From: Oceaniglobus indicus
GTDB taxonomy: Bacteria > Pseudomonadota > Alphaproteobacteria > Rhodobacterales > Rhodobacteraceae
Direction: 5' to 3'
DNA: 64,000 bases
Assembly: GCF_002751875.1 (NCBI RefSeq)
Contig: NZ_NMZM01000005.1
Coordinates: forward strand, 1 to 64,000
The position numbers were made by a program, and so were the translations under genes. This document shows, piece after piece, positions 18,104 to 25,320 of this stretch. The notes below the pieces were generated by a model. That model was not told the origin of the DNA. It saw only the letters and a list, made by a program, of their open reading frames with translations, and did no database searches. How positions within the stretch are numbered: the stretch's first letter is position 1; each line of letters begins with the position of its first letter.

Positions 18104-18477
18104 GCGAATATTCCCCGTGCCGCCAGCATTCCCATATAAAGCGCCCCCAGCGATCCGCCCACCGACAGCAGGACATAAAGCGTGGCAGTACCCGGTTGGC
18201 CCCGTTCGATCAGATCGATCGTTTCCAGGGAAAACGCCGAAAACGTGGTGAACCCGCCCAACAGGCCCGTCATCACGAACGGCGACAGGTGGGTCATCGA
18301 TTTCTGCGCGGCGAAAACGACGAAAGCGCCCATCAGGAACGACCCGACCACGTTCGCCGTCATCATGCCCAGCGGCATCCCGGGCCCGGCGATCCGGTGC
18401 ACACCGATCCCGGTCAGGTATCGCGCCATTGCGCCAAGCCCGCCGCCGATTGCAATCTGTATCAAGGTTCCGGTCAT
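18100..18477 (-). CDS. crcB: Fluoride exporter CrcB/Fluc
   Basis: The 125-residue protein has four membrane helices, the Fluc asparagine motif NVVGSFLMG and the GLLGGFTTFSAFS phenylalanine motif that lines the fluoride path. It works as an antiparallel dimer to let fluoride leave the cytoplasm. No fluoride riboswitch is seen; the gene lies 31 bases after rarA and overlaps rluC by 4 bases, so it appears constitutively expressed with them. Confidence 0.95.
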   Translation of the reverse strand: MTGTLIQIAIGGGLGAMARYLTGIGVHRIAGPGMPLGMMTANVVGSFLMGAFVVFAAQKSMTHLSPFVMTGLLGGFTTFSAFSLETIDLIERGQPGTATLYVLLSVGGSLGALYMGMLAARGIFA

Positions 18478-18508
18478 GGGCGTGCTTTCGGCTTGCCGGG
18501 GCGGGATG

Positions 18509-19831
18509 TCAACCGTTGCCCCGCTTGGCCCGCTGGGCGACGAACCAGTCCAGCCGCTTTTTCAGATCCCGTTCGAACCCCCGTGCGACCGGGAAATAGA
18601 AGACGCCGCGCTTCATGCCGTCGGGGAAATAGTTCTGGCCGGAAAACCCGTCCTCGGCGTCGTGGTCATAGGCGTATCCCACGCCATAGCCCTGATCCTT
18701 CATCAACCCGGTGGGCGCGTTCAGAATGTGTTTCGGCGGCGGTTCGCTGCCAGTTTTCTTGGCGGTGACGCGCGCGGCTTTGTAGGCGGCATAGCCCGCG
18801 TTGGATTTCGGTGCCAACGCCAGATAGGTGACCGCCTGCCCCAGCGCCAACTCGCCCTCGGGGCTGCCCAGCCGCTCGAAGCTCTCCCAGGCGTGCAGAC
18901 AGATCGTCTGCGCCTGCGGATCGGCCAAACCGATATCCTCGATCGCCATGCGCAGGATGCGGCGGGCCAGGTATCGCGGATCTTCCCCACCCTCCAGCAT
19001 CCGCGCAAACCAGTACAGCGCCGCATCCGGGTCGGACCCGCGCACCGATTTGTGCAGCGCCGAGATCAGGTTGTAATGCTCATCGCCCGACTTGTCGTAT
19101 TTCGCCGCCCGCTTCATCAGGCGCTTGGTCAACGCATCGACGTCCAGCGGCGCCGTGGCCTTCCACGCGGCGATCTGTTCGATCAGGTTCAAAAGCGCGC
19201 GCCCGTCGCCATCGGCCATCTCGAACAGGGCCGCACGCGCCCGCGGCTCCAGCGGCAGGTCGCGCCCCAACTCGCGTTCGGCCCGCTGCGCCATGAGGTC
19301 CAGATCGTCCAGCGACAGCCGTTCCAGCACCAGCACCTGCGCGCGCGACAGCAGCGCGGCGTTCAACTCGAACGACGGATTTTCGGTGGTGGCCCCGACC
19401 AGAAGGATCGTGCCGTCCTCCATGTGCGGCAGGAAACTGTCCTGTTGCGCCTTGTTGAAACGGTGGATTTCATCGACGAACAACAGTGTGCCGCGCCCCG
19501 TCGTGCGCCGCAGTTTCGCCGCCTCGAACACCTTGCGCAGATCGGGCACGCCGGTGAAGATCGCGCTGATCTGGACGAAATGAAGGTCGGTTTCATCTGC
19601 CAGAAGGCGCGCGATGGTGGTCTTGCCCACACCGGGCGGGCCCCAGAACACCAGCGACGACAGCGACCCCGAGGCCAGCATGACGCCAAGCGGTGCGTCC
19701 GGCCCGAGAACCTGCGCCTGCCCGATCACGTCGGACAGTTTGCGCGGCCGCAGCCGATCGGCCAGCGGGCGCGGTGCGTCGCCTTGCGACGACCTTTCGG
19801 GGGCGGGGGATGCGTCGAACAAATCGGTCAT
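18509..19831 (-). CDS. rarA: Replication-associated recombination protein A
   Basis: The 440-residue AAA+ ATPase shows Walker A GPPGVGKTTIARLLA, Walker B TLLFVDEIHRF, sensor 1 GATTENPSF and the C-terminal MgsA region with GSDPDAALYWFARMLEGGED. RarA (MgsA, Mgs1/WRNIP1 family) acts at stalled replication forks as a tetramer and binds SSB. It is the first gene of the run leading to crcB, rluC and the ATP12 gene. The start MTDLFDASP is the only reasonable ATG. Confidence 0.96.
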   Translation of the reverse strand: MTDLFDASPAPERSSQGDAPRPLADRLRPRKLSDVIGQAQVLGPDAPLGVMLASGSLSSLVFWGPPGVGKTTIARLLADETDLHFVQISAIFTGVPDLRKVFEAAKLRRTTGRGTLLFVDEIHRFNKAQQDSFLPHMEDGTILLVGATTENPSFELNAALLSRAQVLVLERLSLDDLDLMAQRAERELGRDLPLEPRARAALFEMADGDGRALLNLIEQIAAWKATAPLDVDALTKRLMKRAAKYDKSGDEHYNLISALHKSVRGSDPDAALYWFARMLEGGEDPRYLARRILRMAIEDIGLADPQAQTICLHAWESFERLGSPEGELALGQAVTYLALAPKSNAGYAAYKAARVTAKKTGSEPPPKHILNAPTGLMKDQGYGVGYAYDHDAEDGFSGQNYFPDGMKRGVFYFPVARGFERDLKKRLDWFVAQRAKRGNG

Positions 19832-19866
19832 ACCCCCTATGTAGGCAGGTATGGGCGTAACGGGAA

Positions 19867-19892
19867 GCGCGGCCGGAGTGGCCGGGCCGCGC
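19867..19892 (-). terminator. Hairpin between luxI and rarA, distal
   Basis: GCGCGGCC (867-874 of the block starting at 19000) and GGCCGCGC (885-892) pair as an 8-bp GC stem with a 10-base loop. It lies just beyond the luxI-proximal hairpin and may add to termination before rarA. No T-run follows. Confidence 0.45.
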
Positions 19893-19905
19893 CCCGATTG
19901 ATTAT

Positions 19906-19929
19906 CTTGTCGCCGCAGCGGCGGACAAG
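19906..19929 (-). terminator. Terminator-like hairpin after luxI
   Basis: CTTGTCGCCG (19906-19915) and CGGCGGACAAG (19919-19929) form a stem with one bulged base and a 3-base loop, starting about 10 bases past the luxI stop. On the luxI strand it is followed by ATAATCAATC, only weakly T-rich. With the next hairpin it separates the quorum-sensing pair from the rarA operon. Confidence 0.6.
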
Positions 19930-19939
19930 GTATTCAACC

Positions 19940-20530
19940 CTAGTTCATGCGCGATGCGAAGTTGATCGAAATCGCCTGGGTCCGCTCACCGTCGATTTCC
20001 ATGATCGGACCGATGCCGGAAATATCCATGCCGATTCGCGGCGCCCAGCGCGGCCAGTTGGCGTTGAGGATACCGATCATCGCCGAAATCCCCAACTCCT
20101 GGGCCGCTTTTGCAACCTCGAGATAAAGCTGAGCGTGAACGCGGCCCCGCTTGGCGGCCGACACCCGGTGCGAGACGAACACGCGCGAGCTTTCCCAGAC
20201 GTCGGCCGCGACCGGCGCTTCCTCGTACAGCAGGTTCGCGGGGATCGTATCCAGCAAACCGCGCTGCGCATCCCGAATCATGTAGGTATAGATGCCACAG
20301 CGCGTCGTGGTCGGCGTCAGGCGATTCCCCGCCAGAACCTGGCCATCGGCATCGTGAATCACGACCCATCGGCTGGCCGGCGTGTCATACTGGTCGTATT
20401 CCATGCCGGAATCTTCGGGCAGATCCCAATGATTGTGCTGAATGAACAGCTCGTGGCGGGCCCGAAGCATGTTTGCGAACAATTCGCCGTGCTGGTGCAT
20501 GTTCGCGATGGAAAGAGTGGTTCCGTGCAT
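19940..20530 (-). CDS. Acyl-homoserine lactone synthase, LuxI family
   Basis: The 196-residue protein keeps the invariant LuxI residues: Arg and Phe in RARHELF, Trp in HNHWDLP, Glu-Asp-Asp in GMEYDQYD, Arg in AGNRLTPTT and the Glu/Arg pair in WESSRVFV. It would make an N-acyl-homoserine lactone from S-adenosylmethionine and acyl-ACP. Which acyl chain cannot be read from sequence. The start at 20530 is set by a clear AGGAGA site six bases upstream; an ATG six codons earlier lacks one. The partner luxR-type gene lies directly upstream on the same strand, 94 bases away. Confidence 0.93.
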   Translation of the reverse strand: MHGTTLSIANMHQHGELFANMLRARHELFIQHNHWDLPEDSGMEYDQYDTPASRWVVIHDADGQVLAGNRLTPTTTRCGIYTYMIRDAQRGLLDTIPANLLYEEAPVAADVWESSRVFVSHRVSAAKRGRVHAQLYLEVAKAAQELGISAMIGILNANWPRWAPRIGMDISGIGPIMEIDGERTQAISINFASRMN

Positions 20531-20616
20531 TTTCGTCTCCTGTAACAAGGGTATGTCCCCAAGTCATTTCTACCCTAAGCAGAGGGGGAGGCGAGTCTTG
20601 CCGTGACGCGAAAACC

Positions 20617-20634
20617 ACTTATCTCTAAATAAGT
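20617..20634. promoter_or_regulatory. 18-base palindrome between luxR and luxI
   Basis: ACTTAT and ATAAGT are perfect inverted arms around CTCTAA. The element spans the luxR stop codon and lies about 95 bases upstream of the luxI ATG, near where a lux box would sit. It differs from the classic lux box (ACCTGT...ACAGGT), so it could instead be a weak terminator of luxR. Confidence 0.35.
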
Positions 20635-21236
20635 TTATATTCCTTGGCGCGCTGGATGGCCTCGGCCGTCGTGCGCGCCATCAGGCGTTCGCGCGCCGAA
20701 GACAGGCGCAGTTTCAGCGCACTTTCCGAAATGCCCAGTTTGGCCGCCGCAGCCGCTTGGCGATCACCGTCCGCCAACAGTTTCAGGGCCGCGATCTGCG
20801 CCTTCGTCAGCTCGGTCGTCGGTTCGACCATCTCGTGCATGGTCTGGACGATTCGCTCGATCTCGAGGATCTCGTCGTCGGTGTGTTCGCGATCCGAACG
20901 GGCGACATTGGCAACGGTCCGCGAGCTGAGCGGACCGGTCGAAACGGTGACCCCGTATTTCAACCCGAACCGCTGCGATTCCTTGAGGATCCCGAACGGA
21001 TCGGGAATCGGCGTGTTCGACCACCGTGTCGCGCCCTTCGATGCGAAGGCCCAAGCAACGATGGGATCACGCAGAACATAGCCGTTTTCGGTGTAGCGTT
21101 TGACCCACGCCGGATTGTAGGTCTGGAGGTGCATCAGCGGCGAGCTGAAACGTATGTGGATTGCCAGATGATACCCGGCCTGCGCGAACACATCGAGCTT
21201 CTTGAGCTCGAGATCAAAATCCTTGCGGTTGAACAT
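20625..21236 (-). CDS. LuxR-family quorum-sensing regulator
   Basis: The 203-residue protein has an autoinducer-binding domain with the conserved Trp44, Tyr48, Asp57-Pro58 and Trp72 (TraR W57, Y61, D70-P71, W85) and the glycine of FGLKYGV, followed by a helix-turn-helix at about 143-203. It should bind the signal made by the adjacent LuxI-type enzyme and regulate it and other genes. The DNA-binding domain departs from the usual pattern: the near-invariant Glu that opens it is Gln (LTKAQIAALKLL), and its middle is alanine-rich (AAAAAKLG). The N-terminus is about 13 residues shorter than TraR. The ribosome-binding site is weak. Confidence 0.92.
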   Translation of the reverse strand: MFNRKDFDLELKKLDVFAQAGYHLAIHIRFSSPLMHLQTYNPAWVKRYTENGYVLRDPIVAWAFASKGATRWSNTPIPDPFGILKESQRFGLKYGVTVSTGPLSSRTVANVARSDREHTDDEILEIERIVQTMHEMVEPTTELTKAQIAALKLLADGDRQAAAAAKLGISESALKLRLSSARERLMARTTAEAIQRAKEYKLI

Positions 21237-21548
21237 GTGTAAACATCTCTGATCAAACTAAAAAAAACAACAGTCCTCTGGAGTTGCATGCCCTCACCTG
21301 ACGCGACGACATCCTGAGAGGGTGCTTAGACGTTCTGGATTTAAATGGCTTTAATGACGCTACGGAAGAGTCCGGCAGTGTCATTATTTTGCAATGCCCC
21401 GATGGCTGGCAAGAATGTTGCGATCGCCCAGGCCGGGACAGGTCGACCGGTGCGGCTTTGCGCCACGCCGAAGTGCGGCGGGCGGCGCCTGCCCCGCACG
21501 CTGTGCACGCTCTGGACGGCGGCTGTTGCGCGGCCTAGCTAGGCTGTC
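21237..21548. other. Intergenic region, luxR upstream and MFS leader
   Basis: This 312-base stretch between divergent luxR and the efflux gene has no gene I accept; a 65-codon plus frame at 21345-21542 has no ribosome-binding site or family resemblance. The luxR-proximal part is AT-rich (a run of eight A at about 21260) and should hold the luxR promoter. The far end holds a 12-base palindrome listed separately. Confidence 0.6.
21533..21544. promoter_or_regulatory. 12-base palindrome GCCTAGCTAGGC before the efflux gene
   Basis: GCCTAGCTAGGC is perfectly palindromic and ends four bases before the ATG of the efflux gene, where the ribosome-binding site should be. It contains two overlapping CTAG words, which are scarce in most bacterial genomes. 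It could be an operator or a translation-blocking hairpin; nothing in the window identifies a partner. Confidence 0.3.
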
Positions 21549-22766
21549 ATGGAAAATCCCGTTCGTGTGCGGTTTCTCGACCGCACGACCCCACCGCATA
21601 TCGCGACCCTGATCCTGCTGGCGGCCATTTCCGCGCTGGCGATGAACATGTTCCTGCCGTCGCTGCCGGGGATGACGGATTATTTCGTCACCGACTATGC
21701 CACGATGCAGCTGTCCGTCGCGCTGTATCTGGCGGGCAACGCGGTGCTGCAACTGGTGATCGGGCCGGTTTCCGACCGGATGGGGCGAAGGCCGGTGATC
21801 CTGTTCGGTGGCGCGGTCTTCATCCTGGCGTCCGTCGCCTGTATCTATGCGCCGAGCGTCGAGATCTTCCTGGCGCTGCGCGTGGTGCAGGCCATCGTTA
21901 TCACCGGCCTCGTGCTGTCACGCGCGGTGGTGCGCGACATGGTGCCCCAGGATCAGGCGGCGTCGATGATCGGTTATGTCACCATGGGCATGGCGGTGGC
22001 GCCGATGCTGGCGCCCGCGCTGGGCGGCGCGCTGGACGATCTGTTCGGCTGGAAGGCGACGTTCTGGGTGCTGGCGGGTCTTGGCGTGCTGGTGCAGATC
22101 CTCGTCTGGTTCGACCTGGGCGAAACCGCCGTGACGCGGCCCGCGTCCCTGTCGGCACAGATCCGCGAATATCCCGAACTGCTGATGTCGCGCCGGTTCT
22201 GGGGGTATTGCCTGTCGGCCGCCTTCACCTCGGGCGCGTTCTTCGCCTATCTCGGCGGCGCGCCTTACGTCGGAACCGAGGTGTTCGGCATGTCACCCGC
22301 GACCCTGGGTTATTGGTTCGGCGCACCGGCCATCGGATACATGGTCGGCAATTTCATCACCGGCCGCTACTCGGTGCGCTTCGGCATCAACGCGATGATC
22401 GTGACCGGCGCGTTCCTGTCGGCGGGCGGATTGCTGACCTCGCTGGCGATCTTCCTGGCGGGATACGGGAACGAGCTGGTCTTCTTCGGCTTCATGATTT
22501 TCGTCGGTCTGGGCAACGGTCTGGTCCTGCCCAACGCCACGTCCGGCATGCTGTCGGTGCGCCCGCATCTGGCGGGGTCGGCATCGGGCCTGGGCGGGGC
22601 GATCATGATCGGCGGCGGGGCGGCGCTTTCGGTGCTGGCCGGAGTCCTGCTGGCGGCGGGCGAAGGGGCCACGCCGCTGTTGTGGCTGATGGGGCTAACG
22701 GCCGCCTGTTCGCTGGTCACGGCGCTTTACACCGTGCGTCGGGATCGCGTCGTCACCACGGCCTGA
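21549..22766 (+). CDS. Multidrug efflux MFS transporter, Bcr/CflA family
   Basis: The 405-residue protein has twelve predicted membrane helices. The major-facilitator loop motif GPVSDRMGRRPVILFGG follows helix 2 and the drug-proton antiporter motif is replaced by ALRVVQAIVITGLVLSRAVV. It matches the Bcr/CflA subfamily, which exports drugs such as bicyclomycin or chloramphenicol in other bacteria; the natural substrate here is unknown. There is no clear Shine-Dalgarno sequence, and a palindrome occupies that position. Confidence 0.92.
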   Translation: MENPVRVRFLDRTTPPHIATLILLAAISALAMNMFLPSLPGMTDYFVTDYATMQLSVALYLAGNAVLQLVIGPVSDRMGRRPVILFGGAVFILASVACIYAPSVEIFLALRVVQAIVITGLVLSRAVVRDMVPQDQAASMIGYVTMGMAVAPMLAPALGGALDDLFGWKATFWVLAGLGVLVQILVWFDLGETAVTRPASLSAQIREYPELLMSRRFWGYCLSAAFTSGAFFAYLGGAPYVGTEVFGMSPATLGYWFGAPAIGYMVGNFITGRYSVRFGINAMIVTGAFLSAGGLLTSLAIFLAGYGNELVFFGFMIFVGLGNGLVLPNATSGMLSVRPHLAGSASGLGGAIMIGGGAALSVLAGVLLAAGEGATPLLWLMGLTAACSLVTALYTVRRDRVVTTA

Positions 22767-22782
22767 CCCCTTGCAGCGCGAC

Positions 22783-22812
22783 CTTTGCAAAGGCTAACTT
22801 GGCTTTGCAAAG
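22783..22812. promoter_or_regulatory. Paired CTTTGCAAAG operator boxes (ScfR/PccR type)
   Basis: CTTTGCAAAG occurs perfectly at 22783-22792 and again at 22803-22812, 20 bases centre to centre. TTTGCAAA repeats are the recognition motif reported for PccR, a short-chain fatty acyl-CoA regulator of Rhodobacter sphaeroides. The gene just downstream encodes a member of that family, so these boxes point to autoregulation. The second box ends 12 bases before the start codon, next to the AGGGGG ribosome-binding site. Confidence 0.85.
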
Positions 22813-22824
22813 ACAGGGGGCGGC

Positions 22825-24216
22825 ATGGCGCAGCAGAAACTCTATGCCGGGCAGAAACTGCGCGAGATCCGCACGCAGCTGTCGTTGACGCAGAAGGCCT
22901 TCGCCGAAAAGCTGGGCGTGTCCCTGCCCTATCTCAACCAGATGGAAAACAACCACCGGCCAGTCTCGACCGGGGTCGTGCTGGCCCTGGCACGGGAGTT
23001 CGGTTTCGACGTCACAGAATTGTCGACCGGTGATGCCGAACGCATGGTCACCGACATGCGCGAGGCGCTGGCCGATCCGGTGTTCGGCGCCGACCCGCCC
23101 CCCATCGCCGATCTGCGCCTTGCCGCATCCAACGCCCCCGCCTTTGCCAAGGCATTCCTGGCCCTGCACCGCAGTTATCGCCAAAGCCACGAACGCCTTG
23201 CCTCGCTGGACGAGGCATTGGGGCGCGACGGCGGATCGCCCCAGCCGAGCCCCTGGGAAGAGGTGCGCGACTTCTTTCACTATTCCGACAATTATATCGA
23301 TGATGTCGACCGCGACGCCGAGGAAATCGGCAAATCCGGGGATTCCGGTGAAGTCGCCGAAGGCCTGCTGGCCGAACGCGGCATTACCGTCGCGGTCGAA
23401 GACACCGATCTTCTGCGCCACTACGATCCCTCCGCGCGGCGGCTGATCCTGTCCCGGCGCAGCCCCGCCGCCACCCGCCGGTTCCAGATGCTGCATCAGC
23501 TTGGCCTGCTGACCCACAACCACCTGTTCGAGGAAACGCTGGACAAGGCCCGGTTCCACACGCCCGAGGCCCGCGCCATCGCCAAGGTGGGCCTGGCGAA
23601 TTACTTCGCCGGCGCGGCTCTGATGCCCTATGGCAGGTTCCAGGATGCGGCCGGTGAAACGCGCCACGATCTGGAACGGCTCGCCGCCCGTTTTGGCGCC
23701 AGCATCGAACAGGTCGCCCACCGCCTGTCGACGCTGCAACGTCAGGGCGCCAAGGGCATTCCGTTCTTTTTCGTGCGCGTCGATCAGGCCGGCACGATCA
23801 CCAAGCGCCATTCGGCGACCCACCTGCAATTCGCCCGATTCGGCGGCGCCTGTCCGCTGTGGAACGTGCATCGCGCCTTCGAGACGCCGGCCCGGTTCCT
23901 GCGCCAGCTGGCCGAAACGCCCGACGGTCTGCGCTATCTCAATTTGGCGCGCGACGTGTCGAAATCGGGCGGCGCCTATCATGCCCCGACCCGCCGCTTT
24001 GCCATCGCCCTGGGGTGCGAGGTGAAACACGCGGCCCACCTGGTCTATGCCGACGGCCTGGACATGACCGCCGCGACCGCCTTCGAACCCATCGGCGTCG
24101 CCTGCCGCATCTGCCCGCGCCCGGCCTGCCCCCAACGCGCGGTGCCGCCGCTGGAACAGCGGCTGGTCATCGATCCGAACAGCCGCGAGGATCTGCCCTA
24201 TCGGGTGGTGCCGTGA
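22825..24216 (+). CDS. Short-chain acyl-CoA regulator (ScfR family)
   Basis: The 463-residue protein has an N-terminal XRE helix-turn-helix (about 8-65, LREIRTQLSLTQKAFAEKLG) and a large ligand domain related to ImmA/IrrE and DUF2083 modules, with cysteine pairs near the end (ACRICPRPACPQR). This layout is that of PccR, RamB and MccR, which sense propionyl-, acetyl- or related CoA esters. The effector cannot be assigned: no propionyl-CoA carboxylase, methylcitrate or glyoxylate gene is adjacent. The two perfect family-type boxes upstream support autoregulation. Neighbouring coxG starts 65 bases on and may be co-transcribed. Confidence 0.9.
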   Translation: MAQQKLYAGQKLREIRTQLSLTQKAFAEKLGVSLPYLNQMENNHRPVSTGVVLALAREFGFDVTELSTGDAERMVTDMREALADPVFGADPPPIADLRLAASNAPAFAKAFLALHRSYRQSHERLASLDEALGRDGGSPQPSPWEEVRDFFHYSDNYIDDVDRDAEEIGKSGDSGEVAEGLLAERGITVAVEDTDLLRHYDPSARRLILSRRSPAATRRFQMLHQLGLLTHNHLFEETLDKARFHTPEARAIAKVGLANYFAGAALMPYGRFQDAAGETRHDLERLAARFGASIEQVAHRLSTLQRQGAKGIPFFFVRVDQAGTITKRHSATHLQFARFGGACPLWNVHRAFETPARFLRQLAETPDGLRYLNLARDVSKSGGAYHAPTRRFAIALGCEVKHAAHLVYADGLDMTAATAFEPIGVACRICPRPACPQRAVPPLEQRLVIDPNSREDLPYRVVP

Positions 24217-24281
24217 CACGCTCGCGGCTTTACCGGACCGCCCATCGACGCTAATCCTGATCGCGCACAGGGAGGATCACC

Positions 24282-24725
24282 ATGGAACTGACAGGCAATC
24301 GAACGATCAAGGCCGACCGCGAAACGGTCTGGAAGCATCTGAACGACCCGGAAACCCTCAAGGTCTGCATCCCCGGCTGCGAAGAGCTGACCGGATCGCC
24401 CGAAGACGGGTTCGAGGCGGTGGTGAAACAGAAGATCGGCCCCGTGCGCGCGACCTTCAAGGGCGCCGTGACGCTGTCGGACGTCAACCCGCCCGAAAGC
24501 TATCGCATCGCGGGCGAAGGCAAGGGCGGCGTTGCCGGGTTCGCCAAGGGCGGCGCCAACGTCACGCTGACCGAGGTCGAGGACGGCACCGAGCTGGCCT
24601 ATGTCGCCGACGTCGCCGTGGGCGGCAAGCTGGCGCAACTGGGCAACCGACTGGTCGCGGGGGCGGCACGCAACATGTCCGACCAGTTCTTCGATCGCTT
24701 CAAGGATCACGTCGAAGCGGGCTGA
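24282..24725 (+). CDS. CoxG-like SRPBCC protein
   Basis: The 147-residue protein is a CoxG-type START/SRPBCC protein with the typical opening ELTGNRTIKADRETVWKHLN and the segment DPETLKVCIPGCEEL. CoxG proteins recruit molybdenum hydroxylases such as CO dehydrogenase to the membrane. No coxSML genes are present here, so it is an orphan relative and its client is unknown. It lacks the long C-terminal membrane tail of true CoxG. An AGGGAGGATCACC site precedes the ATG. Its stop abuts the stop of the next, convergent gene. Confidence 0.88.
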   Translation: MELTGNRTIKADRETVWKHLNDPETLKVCIPGCEELTGSPEDGFEAVVKQKIGPVRATFKGAVTLSDVNPPESYRIAGEGKGGVAGFAKGGANVTLTEVEDGTELAYVADVAVGGKLAQLGNRLVAGAARNMSDQFFDRFKDHVEAG

Positions 24726-25280
24726 TCACCCCAGCCCGTGACGCAGGATCACGGGCACGATCAGGTCTTCCTCATCGACCAGATGCCGGTCCAGAAACGT
24801 CTGGAATCCGGCAAGCTGCGTCTCGAACGCGCCGACCGAATCCCGGGCCGGCGCATCGCGGCGCAACAGCCCGTTCGCGCCACGCGCCAGATCGTCCAGC
24901 GCACCGTCCAGGGCGTGATGATCGCGATCCAGGATGTCGAAACCGTGCTCCAGCCGCGGATCCAGCCGCTTCATCTGCGGGAAATAATGATCGTCCTCGA
25001 TATGGTGATGATCGTGCAATCCGTTCACCAGAAAACCGGCAAAGCGCCCGGTCTGGCGAACATAGGTCTGAGGGTCGACGTTGTCGTCCAGCATGGCGCG
25101 GTTGCCGGCCTGCAACCGCTCCAGCAGATCGCGGAACATCAGGTGGCGTTCCAGCCAGAAACGCGTCAGCCCGTCAAAGTTCGGATGCGCCTGCCACGTC
25201 GCACGCGGCATGGCATCGGCCAACTCGCGCAGCGCATCAGGCAGACCGGTGCGGGTGTTCAGGGTCGTTTCATCTGTCAT
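24726..25280 (-). CDS. Hemerythrin domain protein
   Basis: This 184-residue protein has the helical HHE pattern of hemerythrins: HLMFRDLL, GLHDHHHIEDDHYFPQM, RDHHALDGAL and RHLVDEEDLIVPVILRHG, supplying histidine and acidic ligands for a di-iron site. Related single-domain proteins store or sense oxygen or nitric oxide, or handle iron. The true role is not shown by the neighbours. The start MTDETTLN at 25280 is preferred; an in-frame extension to 25388 reads as non-coding and would overlap the betA end. Confidence 0.85.
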   Translation of the reverse strand: MTDETTLNTRTGLPDALRELADAMPRATWQAHPNFDGLTRFWLERHLMFRDLLERLQAGNRAMLDDNVDPQTYVRQTGRFAGFLVNGLHDHHHIEDDHYFPQMKRLDPRLEHGFDILDRDHHALDGALDDLARGANGLLRRDAPARDSVGAFETQLAGFQTFLDRHLVDEEDLIVPVILRHGLG

Positions 25281-25320
25281 ACCGCTGCATATGGGAACTG
25301 TCGCGGCATCGAACCACCCC

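Noticed and set aside
18100-18520. Fluoride riboswitch ahead of crcB
   Set aside because: crcB follows rarA after 31 bases, and no riboswitch-like fold fits in that gap.
18182-20545. 787-codon plus-strand frame opposite rarA and luxI
   Set aside because: It runs antisense across three real genes and two hairpins.
21345-21542. 65-codon frame between luxR and the efflux gene
   Set aside because: No ribosome-binding site and no domain or codon-use support.
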